DNA of 23,627 bases from contig QZJA01000008.1 in assembly GCA_003599205.1 (NCBI GenBank), positions 1 to 23,627 on the forward strand. Direction: 5' to 3'. Within the stretch, counting starts at the first letter, position 1; each line of letters opens with the position of its first letter. Below, piece after piece: positions 13,986-22,882 of this stretch. The notes under the pieces are model-generated. The model was given only the letters and a program-made list of their open reading frames with translations. It did no database searches and was not told where the DNA came from. Source of the DNA: Candidatus Parcubacteria bacterium (GTDB lineage Bacteria > Patescibacteriota > Patescibacteriia > UBA1558 > GWA2-36-10). Both the position numbers and the translations under genes were made by a program.

Positions 13986-16652
13986 CTAATTTATAAATTT
14001 AAAACTATTCACTATATCAAGCATTTCTTGCTCCGTAATATCATCGACTGAATGATGGGTTTGATATACAATATCATAAACAAAATCATCTTTAAAAAAG
14101 ATTAAATGCTTAGACTCAGTAGTGGGAGTTAACAAAAATGAACCATCATCTTTTTCTTCATAATGAATATAACCTTTATCTACATCATCCTGACTTCTTA
14201 TTCCAGCACCTACCACAAACTCCTCAATACTATCATATGAATCATTATTATAAATATTTACATAAACATATGCCGATCTTATACCTCTCGGCTCTTTGGC
14301 TGGTATTGGCGCCAGAATTTTTAACCTATCCCCATTATAATATTCTATCCCCTCCTTAATATTAGTCTCTGACGGTTCCCAACAAACAGTATAATTTATT
14401 TCATAACCATATTCTTCATTAATAATAGTAAATTTTTCTTCTGTATTTTCTACTTGATATATTTTTCTAAATTCATTTATCTGATCTTGATGAAAAAATG
14501 AAAAAGGAAAAACATATATTGCATCACCCGTACTTATTTCTGGCATACCATTTAGAGTATTGAGGCCACTATTATCTGCCAACAAAGGCCAATAACACCC
14601 CGAACTATAATACTCCTCTGCCATCGTCCATAGGGCATCACCTTCTTCTGCTAATTCAATATATCCATCCCTTACTTGCTTATCATATTTTTCATTGCTT
14701 GCAATTATTTCAAAATTATTTTCTTTATACCTAAAATCAATTGGGTTTATCGATTCCAACGATTCTGAAGACCATCCTTCTTGTAAAGACAAATTATAAG
14801 CTCCCAACTCCTCAACATAAAGCTCAAATTTACCATCTAGAAATTGAAATTTACCATCCTTTGTTTTAAAGCTTAATCTTCCCACGTCTTCACTAATACC
14901 TGTACCCTCGACCGGATCCAAATAAATCTCAATTACCTCTTTTACTGGATTCTTAAATTCGTCTACTAAAATCCCTTCTTTATAATGACGTTTTTGCTCA
15001 AGCTTCCAAATCTCCTCTTCGCTAAAATCAGGATGGAGCTGCCTTAGAGATTCTAAATATGCTTCTTGCTCTGCCTTACTATTGTTTCCTCCTGAAAATT
15101 CTTCTTGAGGTGGATTATAATCATCTCTTCCTATATATATTTCTTCTTTAGTCCATGAGCCGTCATCGTGTCGAGCGTCAAATTTTATAATATCATCTTC
15201 TACTCTTAAATTTTCCAAATAATCATACACTACATAATCTTCGTGGTTTATCACTAAACGCCATTTGTTGTCTTTCTGGGCTCGGTACAACAATGTATCG
15301 CTATCATACCAGATAATAGAGTCTGAATAATTATATTCCGGTCCATTACCAATATTTGATAAAACTATAAAACCTGGATCGGGCACATCTTGTCTGACAT
15401 TTGTCCTAACAGCATAAAGGTCTTCATTGTGATTAAAAGTCAGCAGATCAAAATTATAGCCTTCCCCTAGATAAGGATTACGTTCTTTGTTAACCACTAA
15501 TTGGTGAACCCCACCAGGACTTGAAGGTGGGCTGATAAGATAAACTTTATTATTTGTCCTCTCATCAATAAAAAATCTCCTTGTCCAACCAAACGGTCCA
15601 TCATATATATCTTTGTTAATATAAATTTTCTGGTCAGTAGCAGTAAATAGGTCCCCTGTATCAGTGTCTAATCCCCAGCCATCGGAAATACCACCGGCTG
15701 TTTTATCGTTATAAGAAGAAGAAAACTGTAAAGCCTGCCATAAAACTAGTGTGGTCCCAGGCATCAAGGCTTTTGGATCATCAGGAGATAATCTTGTTAT
15801 ATCAAATTCTTTCCCTTCATCGTATAGCTTCAACTGCTCCCATAAATACGGATCACCATAATACCTCTCCGCTATACTCCATAATGTTTCTCCTGGCTCT
15901 ACCACATGGCAATAAGCATTATAGCCCCACATTGAAGAAACCTGCCCCGTTTCTTTATTACAATAAAAATGTTTATACCTTTGTTCTATATTTATATGAA
16001 TATTATCTATAATTTTTTCAAAAGTAGGCAGCAAATCATGATTGTTATATTCATGATACAAAACGAGGTAATAATCTTTAGCATAGATATAATTAGTTGT
16101 CCCCGATAGATATTGATTCTCAGTATCAATTCGGCTTGTCTCGCCACTTATTTTTATTTTTGTAAGCTCCTCTATATCAACTGCCGGCGGACAATCTTGC
16201 TGTGTCTCCAAACAAGTCTGATATTCTGCATCTAGAGCTTCTTGTAATTCTGTCTTGTTAGTAGCTTCTATTTTTCTAACCTTTATTAGAGCTTCCTGTT
16301 CGCTATCTTTATTATACAGGGCTGCACTAAAATAAAAATTCTCATCATCTAATATTTGCCAATTGCTGGGATAATAAATTTTAAAATGTTCATCGTCACT
16401 GATATAAGATAGCCACTTTATTTCCTCTTCGGCTAATTTTTGTTCATCTTTTTCCAAATTATTAATCATTGGTGCAGATCCTTTTTGTTGAATAAAAAAA
16501 TATGCTCCACCACCCAATAGAAGCAACACCAAAATAACTAAGCCCACCATCATACCTAGATTGTTTTTTTGTCTGGTTATTTTTTTATCAGAAATAATCT
16601 TATACTCTTGGTCCGTGTCTACTTCTGGCTCAAAATTTTTTTCTCGTTCCAT
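13986..16652 (-). CDS. Large membrane-anchored LysM protein with PsbP-like flanking domains
   Basis: An 888-aa protein. Residues 1-31 are charged and cytoplasmic, and about 32-54 is a membrane helix (VGLVILVLLLLGGGAYFFI), so the bulk is outside. A domain at about 78-230 opens with DDEHFKIYYPSNW, resembling PsbP/DUF1795-type folds; the C-terminal 140 residues open with INEEYGYEINYTVCWEP and look like a second copy. Between them lie a LysM module at about 248-305 (VVEPGETLWSIAERYYGDP, then MPGTTLVLW), a beta-rich propeller-like region, and a second LysM-like module at about 665-715 (EEGDALWTMAEEYYSSGCYW, then DAIYVFP). LysM binds GlcNAc chains of peptidoglycan. The likely role is a wall-attached scaffold or sensor. 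Overall family not recognised. The terminator-promoter cassette just upstream supplies its promoter; no Shine-Dalgarno. Confidence 0.78.
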   Translation of the reverse strand: MEREKNFEPEVDTDQEYKIISDKKITRQKNNLGMMVGLVILVLLLLGGGAYFFIQQKGSAPMINNLEKDEQKLAEEEIKWLSYISDDEHFKIYYPSNWQILDDENFYFSAALYNKDSEQEALIKVRKIEATNKTELQEALDAEYQTCLETQQDCPPAVDIEELTKIKISGETSRIDTENQYLSGTTNYIYAKDYYLVLYHEYNNHDLLPTFEKIIDNIHINIEQRYKHFYCNKETGQVSSMWGYNAYCHVVEPGETLWSIAERYYGDPYLWEQLKLYDEGKEFDITRLSPDDPKALMPGTTLVLWQALQFSSSYNDKTAGGISDGWGLDTDTGDLFTATDQKIYINKDIYDGPFGWTRRFFIDERTNNKVYLISPPSSPGGVHQLVVNKERNPYLGEGYNFDLLTFNHNEDLYAVRTNVRQDVPDPGFIVLSNIGNGPEYNYSDSIIWYDSDTLLYRAQKDNKWRLVINHEDYVVYDYLENLRVEDDIIKFDARHDDGSWTKEEIYIGRDDYNPPQEEFSGGNNSKAEQEAYLESLRQLHPDFSEEEIWKLEQKRHYKEGILVDEFKNPVKEVIEIYLDPVEGTGISEDVGRLSFKTKDGKFQFLDGKFELYVEELGAYNLSLQEGWSSESLESINPIDFRYKENNFEIIASNEKYDKQVRDGYIELAEEGDALWTMAEEYYSSGCYWPLLADNSGLNTLNGMPEISTGDAIYVFPFSFFHQDQINEFRKIYQVENTEEKFTIINEEYGYEINYTVCWEPSETNIKEGIEYYNGDRLKILAPIPAKEPRGIRSAYVYVNIYNNDSYDSIEEFVVGAGIRSQDDVDKGYIHYEEKDDGSFLLTPTTESKHLIFFKDDFVYDIVYQTHHSVDDITEQEMLDIVNSFKFIN

Positions 16653-16661
16653 TTTTATATC

Positions 16662-16709
16662 TTAATAATATTTTAAGTATACAAAAAAACGCCACAATTG
16701 GCGAATTTT
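16662..16709 (-). repeat. Terminator-promoter cassette, copy B
   Basis: Same cassette as at 13871-13918, here between tRNA-Gly and the LysM gene. The minus-strand hairpin CGCCA-ATTG-TGGCG is followed by TTTTTTT and GTATACTTAAAAT. It should end the tRNA transcript and start the LysM-protein transcript. Confidence 0.82.
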
Positions 16710-16766
16710 AATTATAATTTTGTTTATCCTTCAACTATAACTTGAAATCTCTCAAGACGATCTTCT

Positions 16767-16791
16767 CCAGCCTGAGCTTGTCGAAGGCTGG
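16767..16791 (-). repeat. Hairpin beginning at the CCA end of tRNA-Gly
   Basis: The minus strand reads CCAGCC, loop TTCGACAAGCTCA, GGCTGG. The first three bases are the CCA tail of tRNA-Gly. The loop belongs to the same family as the two hairpins after tRNA-Pro and tRNA-Phe. Confidence 0.75.
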
Positions 16792-16864
16792 AGCGGGTGA
16801 GCGGAATCGAACCGCCCTCTTCAGCTTGGAAGGCTGACATAATAAACCACTATACGACACCCGC
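16789..16864 (-). tRNA. tRNA-Gly (anticodon TCC)
   Basis: Acceptor GCGGGTG pairs with CACCCGC, discriminator T, and CCA is encoded. The anticodon stem TCAGC/GCTGA holds loop CTTCCAA, so the anticodon is TCC. The T arm is GGCGG-TTCGATT-CCGCT. It is the last gene of the tRNA cluster. Confidence 0.95.
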
Positions 16865-16868
16865 CTGC

Positions 16869-16905
16869 GTCCCGCTATGCGGGACTACGGCGGGCTAAGC
16901 CCGCC
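16869..16905. repeat. Two short GC-rich hairpins between tRNA-Gly and tRNA-Pro
   Basis: GTCCCGCTATGCGGGAC (16869-16885) and GGCGGGCTAAGCCCGCC (16889-16905) are back-to-back perfect inverted repeats in an otherwise AT-rich genome. A related palindrome CGGGCCTAAGGCCCG lies at 17074-17088 between tRNA-Pro and tRNA-Phe. Confidence 0.75.
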
Positions 16906-16940
16906 TTAGGCAACATTACTTCACTAACAAGCTGGTCATA

Positions 16941-16970
16941 GACCATCCGAAGCTTTAGCGAAGGGTGGTC
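16941..16970 (-). repeat. Hairpin beginning at the CCA end of tRNA-Pro
   Basis: The minus strand reads GACCACCC, loop TTCGCTAAAGCTTC, GGATGGTC. The 5' arm starts in the last bases of tRNA-Pro and includes its CCA. The loop is shared with the hairpin after tRNA-Phe while the stem differs. Confidence 0.78.
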
Positions 16971-17042
16971 GGGGTGAGAGGACTCGAACCTCCGACCTCA
17001 TCGTCCCAAACGACGCGCGCTAGCCAACTGCGCTACACCCCG
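16966..17042 (-). tRNA. tRNA-Pro (anticodon TGG)
   Basis: Acceptor CGGGGTG pairs with CACCCCG, discriminator A, and CCA is encoded. The anticodon stem CGTCG/CGATG holds loop TTTGGGA, so the anticodon is TGG. D arm GCGC/GCGC; T loop TTCGAGT. Confidence 0.95.
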
Positions 17043-17073
17043 TCTACGTTTTTCACTTCGTTTCAAACTTCGA

Positions 17074-17088
17074 CGGGCCTAAGGCCCG
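17074..17088. repeat. Perfect 15-bp palindromic hairpin between tRNA-Pro and tRNA-Phe
   Basis: CGGGCCTAAGGCCCG; related in sequence to the GGCGGGCTAAGCCCGCC hairpin at 16889-16905. Confidence 0.7.
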
Positions 17089-17116
17089 AAAGATTGGGAT
17101 TCAAAATGGCTAAAAG

Positions 17117-17139
17117 CCATTCGAAGCTTTAGCGAAGAA

Positions 17140-17142
<3 letters not shown>
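17117..17142 (-). repeat. Hairpin beginning at the CCA end of tRNA-Phe
   Basis: The minus strand reads CCATTC, loop TTCGCTAAAGCTTC, GAATGG, the first CCA being the tRNA-Phe tail. The 3' arm also lies in a competing palindrome (AATGGCTAAAAGCCATT, 17106-17122), so the two foldings exclude each other. Confidence 0.75.
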
Positions 17143-17214
<72 letters not shown>

Positions 17215-17215
17215 A

Positions 17216-17292
17216 TGGTGGGCATGGGAGAACTCGAATCTCCGACCCCTACATTATCAGTGTAGTGCTCTAACCAACTGAGCTACATGCCC
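17216..17292 (-). tRNA. tRNA-Ile (anticodon GAT)
   Basis: Acceptor GGGCATG pairs with CATGCCC, discriminator A, and CCA is encoded. The anticodon stem CTACA/TGTAG holds loop CTGATAA, so the anticodon is GAT. In classical rRNA operons this tRNA sits in the 16S-23S spacer; here it follows the 16S gene but has a separate promoter and no 23S. Confidence 0.95.
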
Positions 17293-17353
17293 CTAAAAAT
17301 AAACTAAACAAAGCTAACTATAAAAAATTATCTTATTTCAAATAACACCGACT

Positions 17354-17382
17354 ACAATACCAGAAAAAACTATTTTTGGCAA
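17354..17382 (-). promoter_or_regulatory. Promoter of the tRNA-Ile/Phe/Pro/Gly cluster
   Basis: Minus strand: TTGCCA (17377-17382), 17-nt spacer, TATTGT (17354-17359), about 62 nt before tRNA-Ile. It lies just past the 16S terminator, so the tRNAs are a separate transcription unit. Confidence 0.68.
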
Positions 17383-17395
17383 GGGTTGATATACC

Positions 17396-17420
17396 AAAAA
17401 AACCCCGCTATAAGCGAGGT
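17396..17420 (-). terminator. Terminator of the 16S rRNA transcript
   Basis: Minus strand: CCTCGCT pairs with AGCGGGG around TAT and is followed by TTTTTTT. A further GC-rich inverted repeat (CCCGCGAGC with GCGAGCGGG around CTTA, near 17428-17449) lies directly before it and may help. Confidence 0.8.
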
Positions 17421-17483
17421 ATTCCGCCCCGCTCGCTAAGCTCGCGGGATTCCATTATCAACAAAAAATATTTAGTTCAACAA

Positions 17484-17508
17484 CTTGGAAGTGAAAGCTT
17501 CTAATCAA
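17484..17508 (-). other. 3' half of the 16S processing stem
   Basis: The minus strand TTGATTAGAAGCTTTCACTTCCAAG is complementary to the segment at 19136-19160 on the other side of the 16S gene: 24 paired positions with one bulged T and one G-T wobble. This is the typical RNase III pre-16S stem. Just beside it (17512-17533) is a separate hairpin CCTATTTTG-TTTT-CAAAATAGG. Confidence 0.85.
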
Positions 17509-17583
17509 CGCCCTATTTTGAAAACAAAATAGGTCGACAGAGTAAATTGAAGTGAGAATCAATCTACAAATTATACTCCTTAG

Positions 17584-19067
<1,484 letters not shown>

Positions 19068-19135
19068 AACTTAGTTAAAAACTAAGTAAATATGAGTTTG
19101 AGTCTGATGACTCTATAAAAAAATAAAAATTGAAA

Positions 19136-19160
19136 TTGACTAGAAGCTTATCACTTCCAA
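19136..19160 (-). other. 5' half of the 16S processing stem
   Basis: Minus strand TTGGAAGTGATAAGCTTCTAGTCAA, pairing with 17484-17508 across the 16S gene. Expected RNase III substrate. Confidence 0.85.
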
Positions 19161-19332
19161 ATTGTCAAAATTGAACATATTCAATTGTCAAAATACGATT
19201 TTTTTCCTTTTTTATATTAAGAAAAAACAGCAAGGTCCAAACGCTTAGACACTACTGTCTTTTCTTTATATGCAACTCTAGGTTTTTTCAATCAGCTACG
19301 AAAGGTTTAACCTTTAAAATTAATGCTCCACT

Positions 19333-19361
19333 ATGATAAGGCAAAAACAATCTTTTGTCAA
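19333..19361 (-). promoter_or_regulatory. rrs promoter
   Basis: Minus strand: perfect TTGACA (19356-19361), 17-nt spacer, TATCAT (19333-19338), about 265 nt before mature 16S. It is the best complete promoter in the window, as expected for a stable-RNA gene. Confidence 0.82.
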
Positions 19362-19378
19362 GTCCTAAATATTAAGTA

Positions 19379-19421
19379 AAAAAATAAGGGGAGAGCCTGT
19401 CAGTACAGGACTTATCTCCCC
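19379..19421 (-). terminator. Terminator of the GC-rich two-gene unit
   Basis: On the minus strand GGGGAGA (about 19414-19420) pairs with TCTCCCC (about 19389-19395), enclosing an inner TCCTGTACTGACAGGC hairpin, and is followed by TTATTTTTTT. It lies about 40 nt after the lipoprotein stop and just before the rrs promoter. Confidence 0.8.
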
Positions 19422-19460
19422 TCTAGGGTTTGAGCTGACTGCTGTCAGCTATGGAAAGGA

Positions 19461-21608
19461 CTATTGACGCCGGATGTAGGCGTCGCGCTGGGGATCGTCG
19501 AGGCGGATGACCTCGACATCGGCCGACTTGTCAGCCGGAATGGAGGCCGATCCGGAGATCAGCTGCCACTTGTCCCAGCCGTCGCATTTCTCGCCGTCGG
19601 CCTTGTCGTTGCTACGCCAGTACAAGTTGAAGGTCATCTGACCGGTGAGGTAGATTTCCCCCAGCTCGTAGTAGACGACCTTGGGCCGCTGAGTGTAGAT
19701 GTCGTAGAGTTCCCAGACCCAGCGGTGTCCGTTGGGCAGGACAATCTCCGCGATACAGTCGCCGCGATCATCCAGCTGAGTATCCCACTCAAACTGGATA
19801 AAGGTCTGGTACTGCCCAGCGGTGTCGATCGTCGCCGTAGTGGTAGCGAAATGATCCCGAGGACCGACCTGGATGGCGGGGCAAAAGCTCCACCAGACCG
19901 TATCCGAACCCTGCGGTTCGAGCACGGTGATAGTCACCGAGTCAATGTCCTCGTGGCCGCTGTCATCGTTGACCACGCAGATGAAGGTGTGCATTCCGGA
20001 TCCCAGATCAGGGTAGACCGGGAAACGTTCGGTAGAGAAAAGGGTCGCCGCAGTGGGGTAGTACCACCGGTAGTGGTAGCTGCCGTCGCCGCCAGAGGCA
20101 TGCGCCTGGAGGGTGACATCCACCGGTGCCGGCAGACCTTGCGGACCACCGGTAACATCCAAGTAGATGGCCTCGCCGCTGTTGCCAGCCACCTTGATCG
20201 TATCGGTCGCCACCAGACCAAGGCTGTCGGTCGCTCGGACCGTAAACAGCTGTTCGCCGATGACGTCGATCTGCCGATAGAGGTCACAACAGCCGATACT
20301 GTTGCCACTCGCATCGTACCAGACGATGTCGTAGGGAGGCGTACCGCCGCGCACATCGGCGTGGAAGGTGGTGTAGAAGGGAACGACTCCGATCCAGGGC
20401 GTGGCCGTAGCGTCCACCGTGGGAAGCTCGGGCTGATCGGGCGGCAAGGTCAAGACCTGCACCGTATCCGTAGCTACCAGCTCTCCCTGCTTGAAGACGC
20501 GTGCTTCCACGTCGTGGTAACCGAGATCGAATTCGTAGCTGACGTCCTCGCCCGTACCGATCAGGGTCGGCATGGGCTGGTTGTAGTTGGTGTAGAGCCA
20601 CTCGATCAGATCGTACTCGCCGCGCACATCCGCGTGGAGGAAAATCGGCTCGCCGATCTGCTGTTCGGGTGGCGTGGCCGTGATGTCGACGGTGGTCGAC
20701 GGAGTGTAGACGTAGGGTTCGTAGCCGGTCATCCAGGCCACGGCTTCGCTGGTCATACCGGTGGCATCGGTCACACTGACCTCGGCCATCAGCTCTCCCA
20801 GCGTATTCATCCGGTAAAGAAATGTCGGCTCGGTCGAAACCACATTGTCGTCGACCTTGATCTGGAACTGGAAAGGCGGCTGCCCTCCCAAGACCTCAGT
20901 GATCAGACCGACATGGTGACCAAGTGGCACTTCAGCCGGAACGGCGATGAAGTTGATCCGCATGAGCGGTTCTTCTTCGGGTTCGAGCCCGAGGATGTTG
21001 ACCGCAGATACGGACACAGCGCCGACTGCGTCGGTTGCGCGGAAGACCACCTCGTGGTTGCCCGCTGCGGTGATGTGAATCGGTGCGTTGTCATCCTCGT
21101 AGAGCGACACGCCGTCGACGATGATCTCGTAGTTGTAGGGCGGCGTACCACCAGCGACGATGCCGAGCACCGAAGCTGTGAAGGGGACAACACCGAAAAA
21201 GTCAGCCGTGTAGAGTGTCGCTTCCAGAGGAAGCCCCGGCAGCGGCTCCAGACCATTGACCGCAACGGTAGCAGTCTGGCTGTTGCCAGTGCGCAGATCA
21301 GTGACCTTGAGTTTGACCTCGTAGGTCTTGACCTCGTCGAACTCGATGATGACGATCGGATCGTTGCCGACCAACTCGTCATCGACAGACAACTCGTAGC
21401 CGTACTCGCCGCTGCCGCCGGTGACCAAGGGAATGGTCGCCGCAGCAAAAGGCACGTGATCCTCGGTGCTGGTGAGACCCAGCTGGACGCTCAAGACCGC
21501 CGGCTCTTCCGTGACCTTGGGGCCGGTTACCTGATCGGTATCGCAACCACAGGCCAGCCAGGCCAGCAAGACGAGTGCGCCCAAAAGCGCGTAGATGTTC
21601 TTCATCAC
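19461..21608 (-). CDS. PKD-like repeat lipoprotein, GC-rich and atypical
   Basis: A 715-aa protein. The N-terminus MMKNIYALLGALVLLAWLACGCDTD is a lipoprotein signal with Cys at 20 and 22, followed by a short linker. Roughly six Ig/PKD-like beta repeats follow, each near 85-90 residues and marked by a Gly-Gly-x-Pro-Pro-Tyr turn: TGGSGEYGYEL, AGGTPPYNYEI, LGGQPPFQFQI, RGGTPPYDIVW, SGGDGSYHYRW, and one diverged unit (about 305-390). A C-terminal domain of about 140 residues (WWSFCPAIQVG ... WDKWQLISGS) is beta-rich. Such arrays are extracellular adhesion or scaffold parts. Start is GTG at 21608 or ATG at 21605, next to the TAA of the upstream gene, so the two are coupled. GC content is far above the flanking genes, with G/C-ending codons throughout, which points to foreign origin. 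Function unknown. Confidence 0.8.
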   Translation of the reverse strand: MMKNIYALLGALVLLAWLACGCDTDQVTGPKVTEEPAVLSVQLGLTSTEDHVPFAAATIPLVTGGSGEYGYELSVDDELVGNDPIVIIEFDEVKTYEVKLKVTDLRTGNSQTATVAVNGLEPLPGLPLEATLYTADFFGVVPFTASVLGIVAGGTPPYNYEIIVDGVSLYEDDNAPIHITAAGNHEVVFRATDAVGAVSVSAVNILGLEPEEEPLMRINFIAVPAEVPLGHHVGLITEVLGGQPPFQFQIKVDDNVVSTEPTFLYRMNTLGELMAEVSVTDATGMTSEAVAWMTGYEPYVYTPSTTVDITATPPEQQIGEPIFLHADVRGEYDLIEWLYTNYNQPMPTLIGTGEDVSYEFDLGYHDVEARVFKQGELVATDTVQVLTLPPDQPELPTVDATATPWIGVVPFYTTFHADVRGGTPPYDIVWYDASGNSIGCCDLYRQIDVIGEQLFTVRATDSLGLVATDTIKVAGNSGEAIYLDVTGGPQGLPAPVDVTLQAHASGGDGSYHYRWYYPTAATLFSTERFPVYPDLGSGMHTFICVVNDDSGHEDIDSVTITVLEPQGSDTVWWSFCPAIQVGPRDHFATTTATIDTAGQYQTFIQFEWDTQLDDRGDCIAEIVLPNGHRWVWELYDIYTQRPKVVYYELGEIYLTGQMTFNLYWRSNDKADGEKCDGWDKWQLISGSASIPADKSADVEVIRLDDPQRDAYIRRQ

Positions 21609-22625
21609 TTACCACCCCCAGGTGTTGCCGACCATGACGGCGAAACGCACGCCGAAATTGGTCGTAAGTTCGTCAGCGTAATCCTTCTCGTGGCCGTAGG
21701 TCAGCCCAAGTTGGAGAGCCAGGTTCTTCTGCCGATAGCTCAGACCGAGCTCACCGGCGTCGTACCAGGACAGGTTGTCGCCAGCTTCTTCGCCGGCATC
21801 GAGAATATTCTCCTCGCTGGTCCAACCGAGACTGAGCCAGAACGGATCAGCGACCTTGTAGCCGGCAGCTACTCCCCAACCCCTTTCGAAGGTCGGTTCG
21901 TCGCTACCGAAGTAGTCACGATCCTGCCGCAGGAAGAGGCTGTGAACGCCGTGCCCCCCGAGCATGATCTTCTGGTGGTAGTAAATCGCGGCCGCCGCGA
22001 TCGGAGCAATGGTGTGACGGGTACTACCCAGACCACCATAAAGCCCCAAAGACCAAGTCTTGGCGGCAGCGGCGGACAGCTCGTCCATCCTTCTGTTGAC
22101 CTCGCCCAGCAAGGCGCCGGTATCGATGGTCGGAGCCGGCTGGACAGCAGACTTGACCTTGGGCTTCATGACGCCGTAGATCTTGAAGTAGCAGGTCTTG
22201 TCCCTGGTGAAGCGCCAATTGATCTGCGCTTCGGGACTGAGTCCTGCCTTGGTCAAGATGATATCGGCCGCCGTCTCCCGACCGCCCTTGGCGAGCGTGT
22301 CGTAGTTGAGGTTGAGCTCATCGAAGTCAACGGGCTTGAACTTGGGATCACGCTCCAAGATCTGGAGCTCAGCCCACTTGGTGTCGTCGTTGGAAACGAT
22401 GACGTTGAAGTAGGCCTCGCCGGCGTTGGCCAGCGCAATCCACTTGAGGAAATCCGCGTTGAGCTCGATGTCCTCGACCACGGTGATGCCGGTCATGCCC
22501 GACTTGACGTGGACAATGACCGTATCACCTCTCGACTCGACGTAGTAGTCAGCCGCCAGCGACTGGGTCGCCAGACCCAGAAGCAAAGCAACGACCAAAC
22601 AGAGACTGAGCTTTTTCAAAGCCAT
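21609..22625 (-). CDS. Putative outer-membrane beta-barrel-like protein, GC-rich and atypical
   Basis: About 338 aa from the ATG at 22625. A longer frame from 22706 adds 27 residues with no signal-like character and is rejected. The SD AGGAGG (22626-22631) touches the ATG, so the TTG at 22619 (6-nt spacing, then Lys-Lys) may be the true start. Residues 3-25 are a signal peptide (LCLVVALLLGLATQSLAADYY). The first half is a compact beta-rich domain; after a MDELSAAAAK helix the last 140 residues alternate polar/hydrophobic and aromatic strands (WSLGLYGGLG, FWLSLGWTSEE, LALQLGLTYGHE, FGVRFAVMVG) and end in aromatic NTWGW, the pattern of outer-membrane barrels. Patescibacteria are generally held to lack an outer membrane, so this is out of place. 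The GC-rich codon usage matches the coupled lipoprotein. No specific family recognised. Confidence 0.7.
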   Translation of the reverse strand: MALKKLSLCLVVALLLGLATQSLAADYYVESRGDTVIVHVKSGMTGITVVEDIELNADFLKWIALANAGEAYFNVIVSNDDTKWAELQILERDPKFKPVDFDELNLNYDTLAKGGRETAADIILTKAGLSPEAQINWRFTRDKTCYFKIYGVMKPKVKSAVQPAPTIDTGALLGEVNRRMDELSAAAAKTWSLGLYGGLGSTRHTIAPIAAAAIYYHQKIMLGGHGVHSLFLRQDRDYFGSDEPTFERGWGVAAGYKVADPFWLSLGWTSEENILDAGEEAGDNLSWYDAGELGLSYRQKNLALQLGLTYGHEKDYADELTTNFGVRFAVMVGNTWGW

Positions 22626-22882
22626 CCTCCTTAGTTTGCCCTTTGACAGGCGTCTATTTTGCTGGCCAAAACCAGCGGTGGACACAAACACTTCCAAGCA
22701 AACCAAACTACTGGAACTCCTTTTCTCTAATTGTTTCCTTTGTCAATTAACGCCTTTGATGTCCAAATTACTTCGGAAATCAGAGGACAGACATCAGGAC
22801 ATCAAAAATAATATCCGGATTTCTCTACCCTGATTTTCACAAATAGCCTTTATTTTTATAAATTAATCAGCAACAACCGGCA
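22626..22882 (-). promoter_or_regulatory. Long 5' leader of the GC-rich unit, with hairpins
   Basis: About 250 nt lie between the promoter at 22883-22911 and the start codon, with no convincing ORF. The leader holds a perfect 10-bp inverted repeat TTTGATGTCC/GGACATCAAA (22755-22764 and 22797-22806, 32-nt loop with an extra GATGTC copy), a smaller TAATTG/CAATTA hairpin (22728-22733 and 22744-22749), and AGGAGG at 22626-22631. No known riboswitch class is recognised. Confidence 0.5.

Larger units (their letters stand above)
19068..19460 (-). promoter_or_regulatory. 16S leader region: promoter, processing stem and repeats, no gene
   Basis: This 393-nt stretch holds no convincing ORF. It contains the rrs promoter (19333-19361), an 11-bp direct repeat ATTTTGACAAT (minus strand; 19161-19171 and 19184-19194) around the inverted repeat TTGAACATATTCAA, the 5' half of the processing stem (19136-19160), and at its right end the terminator of the lipoprotein gene. 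The TTGACA copies in the direct repeat have no good -10 at the right spacing. Confidence 0.7.

Noticed and set aside
17293..17583. A 23S or 5S fragment in the 16S downstream region
   Set aside because: The stretch is explained by the processing stem, hairpins, a terminator and the tRNA promoter; no 23S-like sequence is recognisable.
19464..22634. A 1056-codon open frame on the plus strand, antisense to both GC-rich genes
   Set aside because: The antisense frame stays open because the GC-rich sense genes avoid the codons that would give stops. Its protein is a Val/Asp/Arg-rich shadow with no domain pattern, while the minus strand has signal peptides, repeats, a ribosome site and a terminator.
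22626..22706. The 27-residue N-terminal extension of the barrel-like protein
   Set aside because: It has no signal-peptide character, lies upstream of a perfect AGGAGG, and would bury the obvious secretion signal.
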